From Aurantiochytrium sp. KH105 (Eukaryota > Sar > Bigyra > Thraustochytrida > Thraustochytriidae), in assembly GCA_003116975.1 (NCBI GenBank), contig BGKB01000002.1, forward strand, positions 62,001 through 126,000: a stretch of 64,000 bases of DNA, in the 5' to 3' direction. Of the stretch, positions 19,776 through 28,473 are shown in pieces; positions within the stretch are counted from its first letter, which is position 1, and each line of letters opens with the position of its first letter. The position numbers and the translations under genes were made by a program. Under the pieces are notes generated by a model. That model had not been told where the DNA came from and searched no databases. It was given only the letters and a program-made list of their open reading frames with translations.

Positions 19776-21494
19776 TTACAGGGACTCGGCGTCATCATCC
19801 TTGCTGGCGGGCGCCGAAAGCTTCATCTCATCGAGCATGGACTCAACCCCGATAATAGGCGCGTCGTCCTCGATATCGTCATCGTCGTCATCGTCGTCGA
19901 GCTTGTCGGTGGTGGCGCGATCCTTTGCGGGACGATCGTCCTTGTAAATGTTCATCTTGGCACGGAACTCTGCATCCTCCTCGATATCGCGCATGAACAT
20001 CTCGCGATCGCGCTCGAGGGCGGCGTGGTTTTCGTCGGTGGAAACGACGCCAAAGCCGGCGTCGCCCTTGCCGTCGAGAACCATGGACTTGAGCTTCCAC
20101 TTGCGGCGCTTGGCTGCGTTTTTGCGCCACTTGGGGTAGTGCTTCCGCACAAGGACAATGTCTGGAATACCGTCCTTGTCTGCGAGCTCATCGGTGATCT
20201 CATCATTCAAATTGACTGTGCGCATGTCATAGCCAAGCGCCATGTCGCCGGGCTTGAGCAGGTAGCCGAGATGCGTGTAGACAAAGAACCGATTGTCATT
20301 AACGCCAAAGTCGTCTTCCCGGGCAACTTCGACGAGTGCGATGCGATGCGAAGCGCTGAGGTTCGCACCCGAGACGCTGAGCAATGAGTTGGCAAGCTTG
20401 CCCGTGCCGCGGGTCTTTTTCTTGCCGCGACCCTTTTGCCGGCGCCGACGCTTGCCGCCGACCTTTGCCTGGGCGTCAGCCTCATCCTCGTCGTCGCCGT
20501 CGTTCTCTTCCTCCTCGTCTTCCTTCAAAGCTGGCATTTCCTGCAGCTGCACGTCGAGCACAACAAAGGGAACGAGACGCTGCGAGGAAAGCACCGCCCG
20601 GAAAGGCTGCTGAAAGTAGCGCTCCCCTGAAAGCTCGGCCACCTGGCACGACACAGGGTCAATAAAACGCATGACATTGGTAACAGCCTGGCACAGCACG
20701 AACTGCGAGATGGAGCCGAGCTTTTGCGCCATGCTTCGCGGCAGACAAATGGCATCATCACGACAGATGGGCACAATCTCCGTAGAATAGGTAAAGTTGT
20801 GAATGGCAATGTTGCTCTTGAGATCCTGCGAGATGATCTTCTTGCTCGTTTTGTAGCGCACGGGCACCACCGTCTCGACAAAGTCGAGAAAGCGCACGGC
20901 GTCGTTGCGCGCAGCAAAGTAAAAGTCGACGCCGTCGGGCATGGGCTCGACGCGCACGGTCCGTGAGTCGAGCTGGTGCTTGAGAATGAGCTGCTCTAGG
21001 TACAAGAAGGTTCGCTTGTGCTCGACCTTTTGCCGCAGCTGCACAACGGAATTCCACGTCACGCTGGCCTCCTGCATGTGGCAGTCTTCGCACATTTTGT
21101 TTTGAACGACGAACTCGACGACGCAGGCCTGCTGCAGCTTGACCTGCCGCGCGATTTCATCTTGAACCACGAGCTTGACCTTGATGCGCTTCGAGTGTTC
21201 CTCGGTCCAGATGAAGGAGGCGTCGACGAGGTGGACCTTGCTGAGGCCCTTGATTTTCTTCAGACAGAGCGCCAGCAGGCCCTTGCTCTCGGGCGCGCAG
21301 TAAATCCAGCCCGTCTGCGGCTTTTGATATCTCTCGCATCCCTTGCACTTCATGAGCACGCCGTTCTTGGCCAGGTCTGCGGTCACGTCGTGGTTCGTCT
21401 GCAAGCACTGCGCGCACGTGTTGATGCGGTTCGCGACCATCGACACGCCGCAAACGCAGCACACGCCCTGCGCGGGCGCGGCAACGTCCGCCAT
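19776..21494 (-). CDS. NMD3: NMD3, nuclear export adaptor of the 60S ribosomal subunit
   Basis: 572 residues, ATG at 21494. NMD3 binds pre-60S particles and recruits the exportin CRM1. The N-terminus has the paired C-x2-C zinc ligands (VCCVCG, TCAQC, KCKGC, CEDC) and the conserved Y-Q-K-P-Q-T-G-W-I-Y-C. The middle contains L-D-S-R-T-V-R-V-E-P-M-P-D-G-V-D-F-Y-F and R-Y-K-T-S-K-K-I-I-S-Q-D. A basic segment (GKRRRRQKGRGKKK) can serve as a nuclear import signal, and E-S-M-L-D-E-M-K-L near the C-terminus fits a leucine-rich export signal. Length and domain order match the family. The stop codon lies inside CTGTAAGTAC, which also resembles a splice donor, so the last residues could differ in a spliced form. 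Confidence 0.95.
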   Translation of the reverse strand: MADVAAPAQGVCCVCGVSMVANRINTCAQCLQTNHDVTADLAKNGVLMKCKGCERYQKPQTGWIYCAPESKGLLALCLKKIKGLSKVHLVDASFIWTEEHSKRIKVKLVVQDEIARQVKLQQACVVEFVVQNKMCEDCHMQEASVTWNSVVQLRQKVEHKRTFLYLEQLILKHQLDSRTVRVEPMPDGVDFYFAARNDAVRFLDFVETVVPVRYKTSKKIISQDLKSNIAIHNFTYSTEIVPICRDDAICLPRSMAQKLGSISQFVLCQAVTNVMRFIDPVSCQVAELSGERYFQQPFRAVLSSQRLVPFVVLDVQLQEMPALKEDEEEENDGDDEDEADAQAKVGGKRRRRQKGRGKKKTRGTGKLANSLLSVSGANLSASHRIALVEVAREDDFGVNDNRFFVYTHLGYLLKPGDMALGYDMRTVNLNDEITDELADKDGIPDIVLVRKHYPKWRKNAAKRRKWKLKSMVLDGKGDAGFGVVSTDENHAALERDREMFMRDIEEDAEFRAKMNIYKDDRPAKDRATTDKLDDDDDDDDIEDDAPIIGVESMLDEMKLSAPASKDDDAESL

Positions 21495-23762
21495 CCTTGC
21501 GCGGCCCTTTGTCTATCTGCGCGACCTCGGCCTCCTTTCGTTCTGCGCCCCGCGCACGCCGCCTGCTCCCAAGCGAGCGCTCGACCAGGACCAGCAGTTC
21601 TGCTGCTTCTGCATCATTCAATCGGCGAGTGGTGGCCACCCGCTTTTGGGGTTGCGTACGTTACAGAGGTTATGCATGATCGAAAGGAAGGGAAGGAGAG
21701 GGAAGGGGAGGGAGCGGAGATTGATTTGTTGCGGCGCGCGTAGCTGTAGCAGAAAGCGAAGGCAATGCAGATGCAGCTGCAGCTGCGGATAGAGAGAAGA
21801 AGAGAGAGAGGAAAAAAAGTATGACGGACGATGATGATGAGCATCATCATCATTGATTGGATTGTTGATAGAATCTGGAAAAGAATTCAGAAAAAGCGGC
21901 ATCAGCCTTGTCCACAAGCAAGGAGAACTAAATGGTAGTGCCCTCCGGCATCACGAATACCGTTTAGGCTTAAAGTCAGTCAGCTGCAGATACCATACCA
22001 TGCCATTGTCCTTGTTGCGGTGAACATTGAACATTGTCTGGAGGCCAGACTACCTTCTTTCCTGCTGGTCCTACGTTTGCGCTGCCCGGCGAGACGAGCC
22101 CCCTTGCCAACGGAATGGCTGATATCCAGGACGCGGACGGGGCTCCTTGCAGACTCGGCTTGGATTTACAACATCTCCATCTTCCCCCCCCAAGTCCACC
22201 TTTCCTGAGGCGTGAGGCTCGCTTCTGCGGTGGGCGCTCTCACGTCGAAACTACCTCTTTGGCGTCCGTGCCGCTGCCGCGCCGTCTCAGAGTCAGTCAC
22301 AGTCCCGGTTCGGAAGTCGCGCTTTCCATAATCTTGGCCGCACCGTGGCGGTCGCGGAGGCTGGTTTCCTCTGCTTCACCCCCGCCACCTCCGCCGTACC
22401 GCTTCGCGCACGTCATGCTCTCGCCAGTATTCCTTCAAGGGTTCCATCCTCCACCCATTCATTCATGTCACTCGCATCCATCCATCCGGGTCAGCTTGGC
22501 TCCGACGAAGCCTTGACCCGCCGGTCACCAGCCAGCTTAGCTGGCTTCTTTGTGCAGCTGCAGCTGCAGCAGCTGCAGACTGCGCCAGCGGTCGCGGAAG
22601 GCTCGATTTCCTGGGCCACGGCCTCCGGAGCCAGCGCGAGCCCGAAGCCACCCGCTGAGCTGCTGCTTGTTGCCTTTGCGACGTGCTTCGAGGCGCATGA
22701 CAGTGAGGGAGTGAGTGACTCGGAGGTAGGGTTGGGTTTTCCACCGTAGTAGTCCCGCGGCGCGGCCGGAAACCCGCGCTTGCAGATGCTGCTGCTGCTT
22801 GCGCTGCTGCTGCGGCCGTGGTGGACGGGGGGAGACGCCGGCTTCCGCGATGGCGTCTGTGCTGCGTCTGCGTCTGCATCTGAACGCTGTGCTGCAGCAT
22901 CTGCAGCATCCGCGCCAGATGCGGCATCGGAGTGAGATGCGGCAGCCAGATGCACCAGCAGCAGAAGGCTACTTTTTGCCCTACACAGGAAATAAGAGCG
23001 GGAAATGGATGGAAGCAAGCCACCGGCAAGCGAACCCGGGGCGGGATGCGACGCGACGCCTCGGCCGTGCCGCCAGCCACCGCATCGTTTCTCGACTCGA
23101 CTCGGCGCGGCGGCGGCGCGCGGCGTCCGCTCCCGGTCTCCGACCCGGTCTCCACCTGCGGCTTGCGCCACTTCTTTCATCCTCGCGTGCAGCTAGTATA
23201 CCTGTCTATCCCTCTGTGTCTTCTTCTCCTTCTCCTCGCCCAACTCTTCGTCGCTGGCCCTCTTCCTCGTCGACCCGGGCCTCAACCTCGAGCGGCAGCG
23301 GGCTCGGAGGTCTTCTGCGCCGCCGTCCTTCTCGCGCGGCCTCCCGTGCCGCGTGCTGGCCTCCTCGACACCAGGACTGGAATTCGTGAAGATGCCGGGA
23401 CCGCCATGGCCGCTGGCCTTGCTCTCGCTCTGACAGACAGTTAGTTAGTTGGTCAGCCCTTCTATCTTATCTTGTCTTGCCTCCTCGTCCATGAAGAGCC
23501 GCATCTGCGTTGCGTCCAGGACTCGCTCGACTCGAGGCAGATCCTCAACGTGCCGGAGCCCGACGCGCGACTCGACGCGCGACTCGACGCGCGGCTCGCG
23601 CGGCAGGCAGGCAGGCAGGCAGCGGCGCGTGCGCAGGACGCGCGCGGGGCGGGCGTCGGCGGCAACGTGGACGGCGTCGGCCACCCGGAGGAGCGCCGCT
23701 CGAGCGGCTGCTGAGGCTGTGCGCGTGTGGCCCAGAAGGCGAGGCAGGGAGAGCGAGCGACG
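21495..23762. other. Divergent leader region between NMD3 and amino-acid transporter
   Basis: 2.3 kb. It includes ATG/CAT runs near 21830, CAGCTG palindromic repeats near 22555-22580, and GC-rich repeats with CGACTCGACG units and a CAGG run near 23560-23625. Frames of about 230 codons on the minus strand are Ala/Ser/Arg low complexity and not supported. Confidence 0.6.
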
Positions 23763-25298
23763 ATGCCCGCGCGCACGCGGAGCGGGTCGGCGGAGGAGGC
23801 GCTGGAGGGCGGGAACGATGACGTGCTGCGGCGCGGACTCGTGGCCAACGGGAACGACTTCGACTACCAGCAGCTGCGCGAGCAGCAGCTGCGCGAGCAG
23901 GAGCAGGCCCGCCAGCACGAGTCCGTGTACAACGACGACGATGAAGACGACGTCGACGACTACGATGGCGACGTGATGGCGACCCCGTTCACCCGGTCGC
24001 CCGTGCTCTTCTTCAAGAAGCGCTTCAAGGCCGGGTCCATCAAGGGCAGCGTATTCACGCTCGTTGTCGCCGTCTGCGGCGCCGGCACGCTCTCGGTCCC
24101 CTACGCCATCGAGAGGGTTGGACTGCTCCTCGGCCTGGCCCTCTTCACGGGCGGAGCCTTTATGGCGTTCTTCTCGCTCAAGATCCTCGTCATCTCTTCT
24201 GATCTCACCGGCGTCAAGTCGTACAAGGCCATCGCCGAGCATCTCTACGGTCCGCGCACCAGTCTCTTTGCGCAAATCATGCTCCTCCTCAACCTCTACG
24301 GTACCTCAATCAGCTACATTGTCGCCAGCGGCAGCATGATCTCGCGCACGCTGCAGACCATTTTCGACGACTACGAGAGCAAGATTCTCCAGCAAAAGAC
24401 GGTCATGCTCGTCACGACCCTGCTCATCGTCGTGCCCCTTTGCCTCTTGCGCACGATGGGAGCGCTCCGCTACTCATCACTCATTGGCGTGGCCTGCTCC
24501 TGCTACCTGGCCATCGTCGTCATGGTGACCTACTTTGACTTTTGCGGCCACCACGCCCACGTCGTGTCGCCGCGCAGTGAGGACTACCAGGTTGTCGAAT
24601 GCTTTTGGGAGAAACCCGTCGAGTCGGACCCCATCGTGCTGGCCAACTTTGGAATCGATCGCTTGCTTGCGACGCTTCCCATCGTCGTCTACTCGTACAC
24701 GTGCCATCCCAACGTGTTGCCCATCTTCCTCGAGCTCAACAAGCCCACGCGTCGCCGCATGACCAAGGTCGTGAGCCGTGCCCTCGGTCTCGCTCTCGTG
24801 CTGTACTCCATCATTGGCTCCTTTGCCTACCTCACCTTTAAGACTCAGCTTGCGGAGAGCGAGGGCAATTTCCTCTCGAACGACTTTCATCGCAACGAGT
24901 CCGCGCTCCTTGGCGCCGTCGGCATGTCGCTCTCTGTCATTCTCGCCATTCCACTTTTCGTCCACGCCTTTCGCGGCAACGTCTTTTCTCTCATCGGCGA
25001 CGACGACATTGACCCCAAGACGGCTCCGCTCTACCTTCACGTTGGCATTTCGCTCGGCATGGTCATTGCCGCTCTCTTGCCAGCCATCATGATCAGCGAC
25101 ATTAGTATGGTCTTCACTGTGCTTGGTTCCACGTCCAATCCAATCATTTGCTTTGTGCTCCCCGCCATGTTCCTCATGCGTGCGGCGCCTAGCGGAATGT
25201 ATCAAACGGAACGCGTTGTTGCTGTTGTGCTGGCGGCTGCCATTACGCTCATTAGTCTCACTTCGCTCGCCAAGAACATCATCAGCTGGACCAAGTAG
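23763..25298 (+). CDS. Amino acid/auxin permease family transporter (AVT/SLC38-like)
   Basis: 511 residues from ATG 23763. The N-terminal 75 residues are hydrophilic, Gln/Arg then acidic (D-D-D-E-D-D-V-D-D-Y). About 11 membrane helices follow, beginning with the family hallmark: GSVFTLVVAVCGAGTLSVPY, the unwound first helix that carries sodium- or proton-coupled amino acids. F-G-I-D-R-L-L-A-T-L-P-I-V-V-Y-S-Y-T-C-H is the conserved central region of SLC38/AVT members. The length is typical. Vacuolar or plasma-membrane location cannot be told. The 3' end overlaps a candidate antisense frame. Confidence 0.9.
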   Translation: MPARTRSGSAEEALEGGNDDVLRRGLVANGNDFDYQQLREQQLREQEQARQHESVYNDDDEDDVDDYDGDVMATPFTRSPVLFFKKRFKAGSIKGSVFTLVVAVCGAGTLSVPYAIERVGLLLGLALFTGGAFMAFFSLKILVISSDLTGVKSYKAIAEHLYGPRTSLFAQIMLLLNLYGTSISYIVASGSMISRTLQTIFDDYESKILQQKTVMLVTTLLIVVPLCLLRTMGALRYSSLIGVACSCYLAIVVMVTYFDFCGHHAHVVSPRSEDYQVVECFWEKPVESDPIVLANFGIDRLLATLPIVVYSYTCHPNVLPIFLELNKPTRRRMTKVVSRALGLALVLYSIIGSFAYLTFKTQLAESEGNFLSNDFHRNESALLGAVGMSLSVILAIPLFVHAFRGNVFSLIGDDDIDPKTAPLYLHVGISLGMVIAALLPAIMISDISMVFTVLGSTSNPIICFVLPAMFLMRAAPSGMYQTERVVAVVLAAAITLISLTSLAKNIISWTK

Positions 25299-25750
25299 TT
25301 TTTCTTTATAAAATTTACCGGAACAAATCTATCTGACCCTCTTTGACGCTTTGCGGACATGTAAACAGAGGTGTTTTGGGGCAGTCTGGACCCACGAAGC
25401 GAAGCACATGGGTATAAACTTATCTGAAGTAATTGATTCCCTAAATCTACTTGAGGATTCAGCTGGCTTGCGAAAACGAAAAGCGAAACAACCCGCCGGC
25501 ACAAATCGTACGCAATCAGCCAAAAGCCTGCGAGGCCCAACGACGCGGCTAGACTCTCGTTGGCGTCTTTAAGAGACCGCCAGTCGAATGTTGAATACGA
25601 GTCACCTGGCAACTTGAAATCGTTGAAGGTGCGGGTTTCAATCGGGTTGTCCCGATACATTAACGACAACATCCCTTGCATTCGCAACACAGCTAGCTGG
25701 ATAAGGAGCGACAACTCGATTGCATATAATACACAAACTTTTATTGACAT
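25202..25750 (-). CDS. Candidate small gene antisense in the gap between convergent genes
   Basis: 182-codon frame with ATG at 25750 (an upstream in-frame non-ATG start lies at 25807). It translates to mixed, non-low-complexity protein such as R-T-F-N-D-F-K-L-P-G-D-S-Y-S-T-F-D-W-R-S-L, with a hydrophobic N-terminus (I-E-L-S-L-L-I-Q-L-A-V-L) and a second hydrophobic stretch (L-A-G-F-W-L-I-A-Y-D-L). Its last 97 bases lie antisense to the transporter gene. The coding region uses fewer GC-ending codons than its neighbours. No family is recognised. It could equally be a chance open frame or 3' UTR sequence. Confidence 0.3.
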   Translation of the reverse strand: MSIKVCVLYAIELSLLIQLAVLRMQGMLSLMYRDNPIETRTFNDFKLPGDSYSTFDWRSLKDANESLAASLGLAGFWLIAYDLCRRVVSLFVFASQLNPQVDLGNQLLQISLYPCASLRGSRLPQNTSVYMSAKRQRGSDRFVPVNFIKKNYLVQLMMFLASEVRLMSVMAAASTTATTRSV

Positions 25751-25779
25751 TGATAAGGGCGCTGTTACATGGAGTCGAC

Positions 25780-27330
25780 CTAGAAACACTTGGTGTTGAC
25801 GACGCAAGGACCAGCAGCATCATATTCCTGCTTGGAAATCCACATTTGCTGGAACTGGGGAAGCGCGGCAAGTTGAGTGCCACCAATCCAGGCCGAGTAA
25901 TTTCGCTTAGGCGGAGCGATAACTCTTACATGTGCATTCGCGGGTGCGAGGATGATCAACTCCTTCTCGAGACGCGCAGGAAAGCCCTCGAACATCGTGG
26001 AACCCCCCGACAAGACGATGTTAGCGAAGAGTTCGTTGCGCATGTCAGAGTCGCAGTTCATAATCGCACGATAGATTGCGTGGTGAACACCAGGAGTCCT
26101 GAAATCACCAATCAACGATGGCTCGAACAATGCCTCCGGGCATTGAAAACGCTCGCTGCTGATGGTAATTGACCCATGAGACATCTCGAGGGACGAGGAC
26201 CCGGCGGTGACTTCGTATTCAGCGTCAAAGTCGTAGGCGACATAACAAAGTTCCTCCTTCGCTTTGCAGACCATTTCATGCTCGGCTTTTGTATTTATCA
26301 AATGACCGCGCTCGCCAAGAAGCCTGACCATGAAGTCTGTGAGGTTGTGGCCGGCGACTTGGGTAGGAACCACATCAGCGAGGAGAGCTGAACCTTCGTA
26401 AATGGGTACAGCATGCGTGGCACCATCTCCCGAGTCAAGGACGACACCAGTCGTGCGTCCCGTGGCGAAGAGCGCGAGCACGGCGTTAATGGTAACGTAC
26501 ATGGCCGAAACTTCAAAAGTCTCGAACATGATCGTCGTCATATGCTCGCGATTGGCCTTCGGGTTCAAAGGTGCCTCAGTGAGGAGAACGTGAAAGTCCT
26601 CCGGGGCAACGCGGAGCTCGTCGTAAAACGTGTATCGCCAAACACGCTCCATGTCTTCCCAGTGTGTCACGATGCCGTACTCGATAGGATCTCTGAGCGT
26701 GAGAATGCTGCGCATGGTTTGGGCCTCACTACCGACATAGGCGTCCCTTCGCTGCGTTCCAGTTACAGCTCCATGTCTCTTTGGGTGGCCGACAACGGAG
26801 GGAAAGACGGCGCGAGGGGCGGACTCATCGCTGAAGCCCGCTTTGCAGATGCTGGAGCCATTGTCAATCACGAGAGCCTGGCTTTCGAACAGCACATCTC
26901 GTGAGGAACGCGATGAGTATTTCGACACAATGTTGTTGTTAATTCTCAGAGATGCTCGTAGAGACCTTTGCACAGATATGCGTTGCTGCTCAGTCGATTC
27001 TGCAGACACCCTTTCGTCCTGCGAGTCGACGGAGTCTTGGTCATCAAACTCGTCGCTTGATTCCTGCGAGCTCATGGAGGACGCAAGATCGTCTTGAGCT
27101 GGGGGCTCTACAAGCGGGAGAGCGCGTCCTGGCGTAAGGGCTCTTTTCACCCGAGAAGTAGCATTCTCTGCTTTACGCTTTATCCACCTATATTGCACAC
27201 GGGCCTTTGCTGAGGAAGTGCGTCGCGCAGAGTTCGTGTTGTCCTGTGCATCGTCCCTCGAGCTCGCGTCCTCATAAGATTGCGAGCTGGAGCTCCTTCT
27301 CGACATGAGCCTGTTCGTGAAGCCCCCCAT
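25780..27330 (-). CDS. Divergent actin-like protein A with Ser/Arg-rich N-terminal extension
   Basis: 516 residues from ATG 27330; the frame stays open upstream through GCTCGCTTGC repeats that I treat as leader. Residues about 150-516 are a full actin fold. Phosphate loop 1 is V-I-D-N-G-S-S-I-C-K-A-G-F, phosphate loop 2 is L-D-S-G-D-G-A-T-H, and the adenosine loop is G-G-S-T-M-F-E-G-F. It also has T-E-A-P-L-N-P-K-A-N-R-E and ends N-T-K-C-F, like R-K-C-F of actin. Nucleotide-binding residues look kept, so ATP binding is likely. The segment replacing R-P-R-H-Q-G of actin is K-R-H-G. The 150-residue N-terminus is basic then acidic and Ser-rich, and unlike any actin-related protein I know. Next to actin-like protein B on the same strand. 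Confidence 0.85.
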   Translation of the reverse strand: MGGFTNRLMSRRSSSSQSYEDASSRDDAQDNTNSARRTSSAKARVQYRWIKRKAENATSRVKRALTPGRALPLVEPPAQDDLASSMSSQESSDEFDDQDSVDSQDERVSAESTEQQRISVQRSLRASLRINNNIVSKYSSRSSRDVLFESQALVIDNGSSICKAGFSDESAPRAVFPSVVGHPKRHGAVTGTQRRDAYVGSEAQTMRSILTLRDPIEYGIVTHWEDMERVWRYTFYDELRVAPEDFHVLLTEAPLNPKANREHMTTIMFETFEVSAMYVTINAVLALFATGRTTGVVLDSGDGATHAVPIYEGSALLADVVPTQVAGHNLTDFMVRLLGERGHLINTKAEHEMVCKAKEELCYVAYDFDAEYEVTAGSSSLEMSHGSITISSERFQCPEALFEPSLIGDFRTPGVHHAIYRAIMNCDSDMRNELFANIVLSGGSTMFEGFPARLEKELIILAPANAHVRVIAPPKRNYSAWIGGTQLAALPQFQQMWISKQEYDAAGPCVVNTKCF

Positions 27331-28473
27331 GGTTGCCTGAGTGCCTGTCTCACTGCCTGGCAATGATTGCCTGGCTCGTTGACCTTTGCGACACTCCTGG
27401 GCTCTCTCTCGCTTGCTCGCTCGCTTGCGTGCTCGCTCGCTTGCGTGCTTGCTCGCTTCGTGCTTGCTCGCTTGCGTGCTCGCTCCCTCGCTCCCTCGCT
27501 CGCTCGCTTGCTCCCTCGCTCGCGTCTTCGCTGCCCTGCCTCTTCTCCGCCCTCTTCTCTCCGCGAGCTTTCGGGTTTGCTGCCTCCAAACAGTCGTGAG
27601 ACGAGACGCTCGTTGGCGCGCGTCCAGCGAGACTTGCGGTTCCCGTGCTCGAAGCCTTAACCGAGGGTCTACACTGTGGCGTAGCTGCAGCTGTGGTGAG
27701 GGAATCACCATACGTGTCTCTTCTACGCTCTCTGCATAAAGAAATTTTTCGTCCGCTCGATTGCGATGGGCAGGTAAGAATGAATTCATGCACGCGGAAA
27801 CGAATGAACGAGTGAATGAAGAGCAACCAACTTGGACCGCAGCTGGGTATACGCCTTGCCAGCCCAATCTTGGGTCGAATCCAAGCGCGTGAATCATGCC
27901 GCGCTTCCACCCTCATCAACGTTGCCGCGGATCCGCATGAACAGCGTTCTCCAGCGGGGCTCCCTTCCCTCGATCTGCCGTGACCAACACACCCCCCTCC
28001 CGCCCTGCGTGAATCGATCTGCGCGGCGGCGGAGGAGACGCAGCCGCAGCCTGGCTACGACGCAGGCAAAGAAGTATAGCCGTGAATCGCGCGTGCAGGG
28101 AAGAGGGCTAAGTGGGGGGACGCCGCGGCGAGGCTCGTCACCGAGCCCAGGGAAGGCCGAGAGACCGAGCCGCGGCCACGCGCGGAGGGACGGAGGCTGG
28201 AAAGCAGCCAGGCGGCGAGCGGCTAGGTATGCGCTCCTCTGTCGCGGAAGCTCCAAAGGTCTCGGTAGACGAATTCCTTTTAATCGTTCTCCGCTCCACC
28301 CACCCTCATTCTTCCTGCTTTCTCCCTCTTACCCTGCTCACGCTGGCTTGGTGAAATCATCAATGCGGGGAATAAGCGCCCCGGCTCCGAGGAGCAATAT
28401 CACGAAAACATCGTTCTCTGAAGTTAGAAAATATATCGCTCGCCGTCAGCGGCTGATGTTGGAAGCTTCTGAC
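27331..28473. other. Gap between the two actin-like genes
   Basis: 1.1 kb: leader of actin-like A with GCTCGCTTGC repeats (27400-27530), then non-coding sequence with presumed 3' UTR of gene B. No gene is supported. Confidence 0.55.
27400..27530. repeat. GCTCGCTTGC/CTCCCTCG repeat in actin-like A leader
   Basis: Imperfect GCTCGCTTGCGT units on the plus strand, purine-rich on the transcript strand. This run encodes the SERARKRASK-type peptide in the upstream open frame that I reject as coding. Confidence 0.75.

Noticed and set aside
22463-23180. Two overlapping frames of about 230 codons upstream of NMD3
   Set aside because: Ala/Ser/Arg low complexity over CAGCTG and GCTGCT repeats, with no domain.
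27331-27897. N-terminal extension of actin-like A from ATG 27897
   Set aside because: Mostly the translation of a GCTCGCTTGC repeat.
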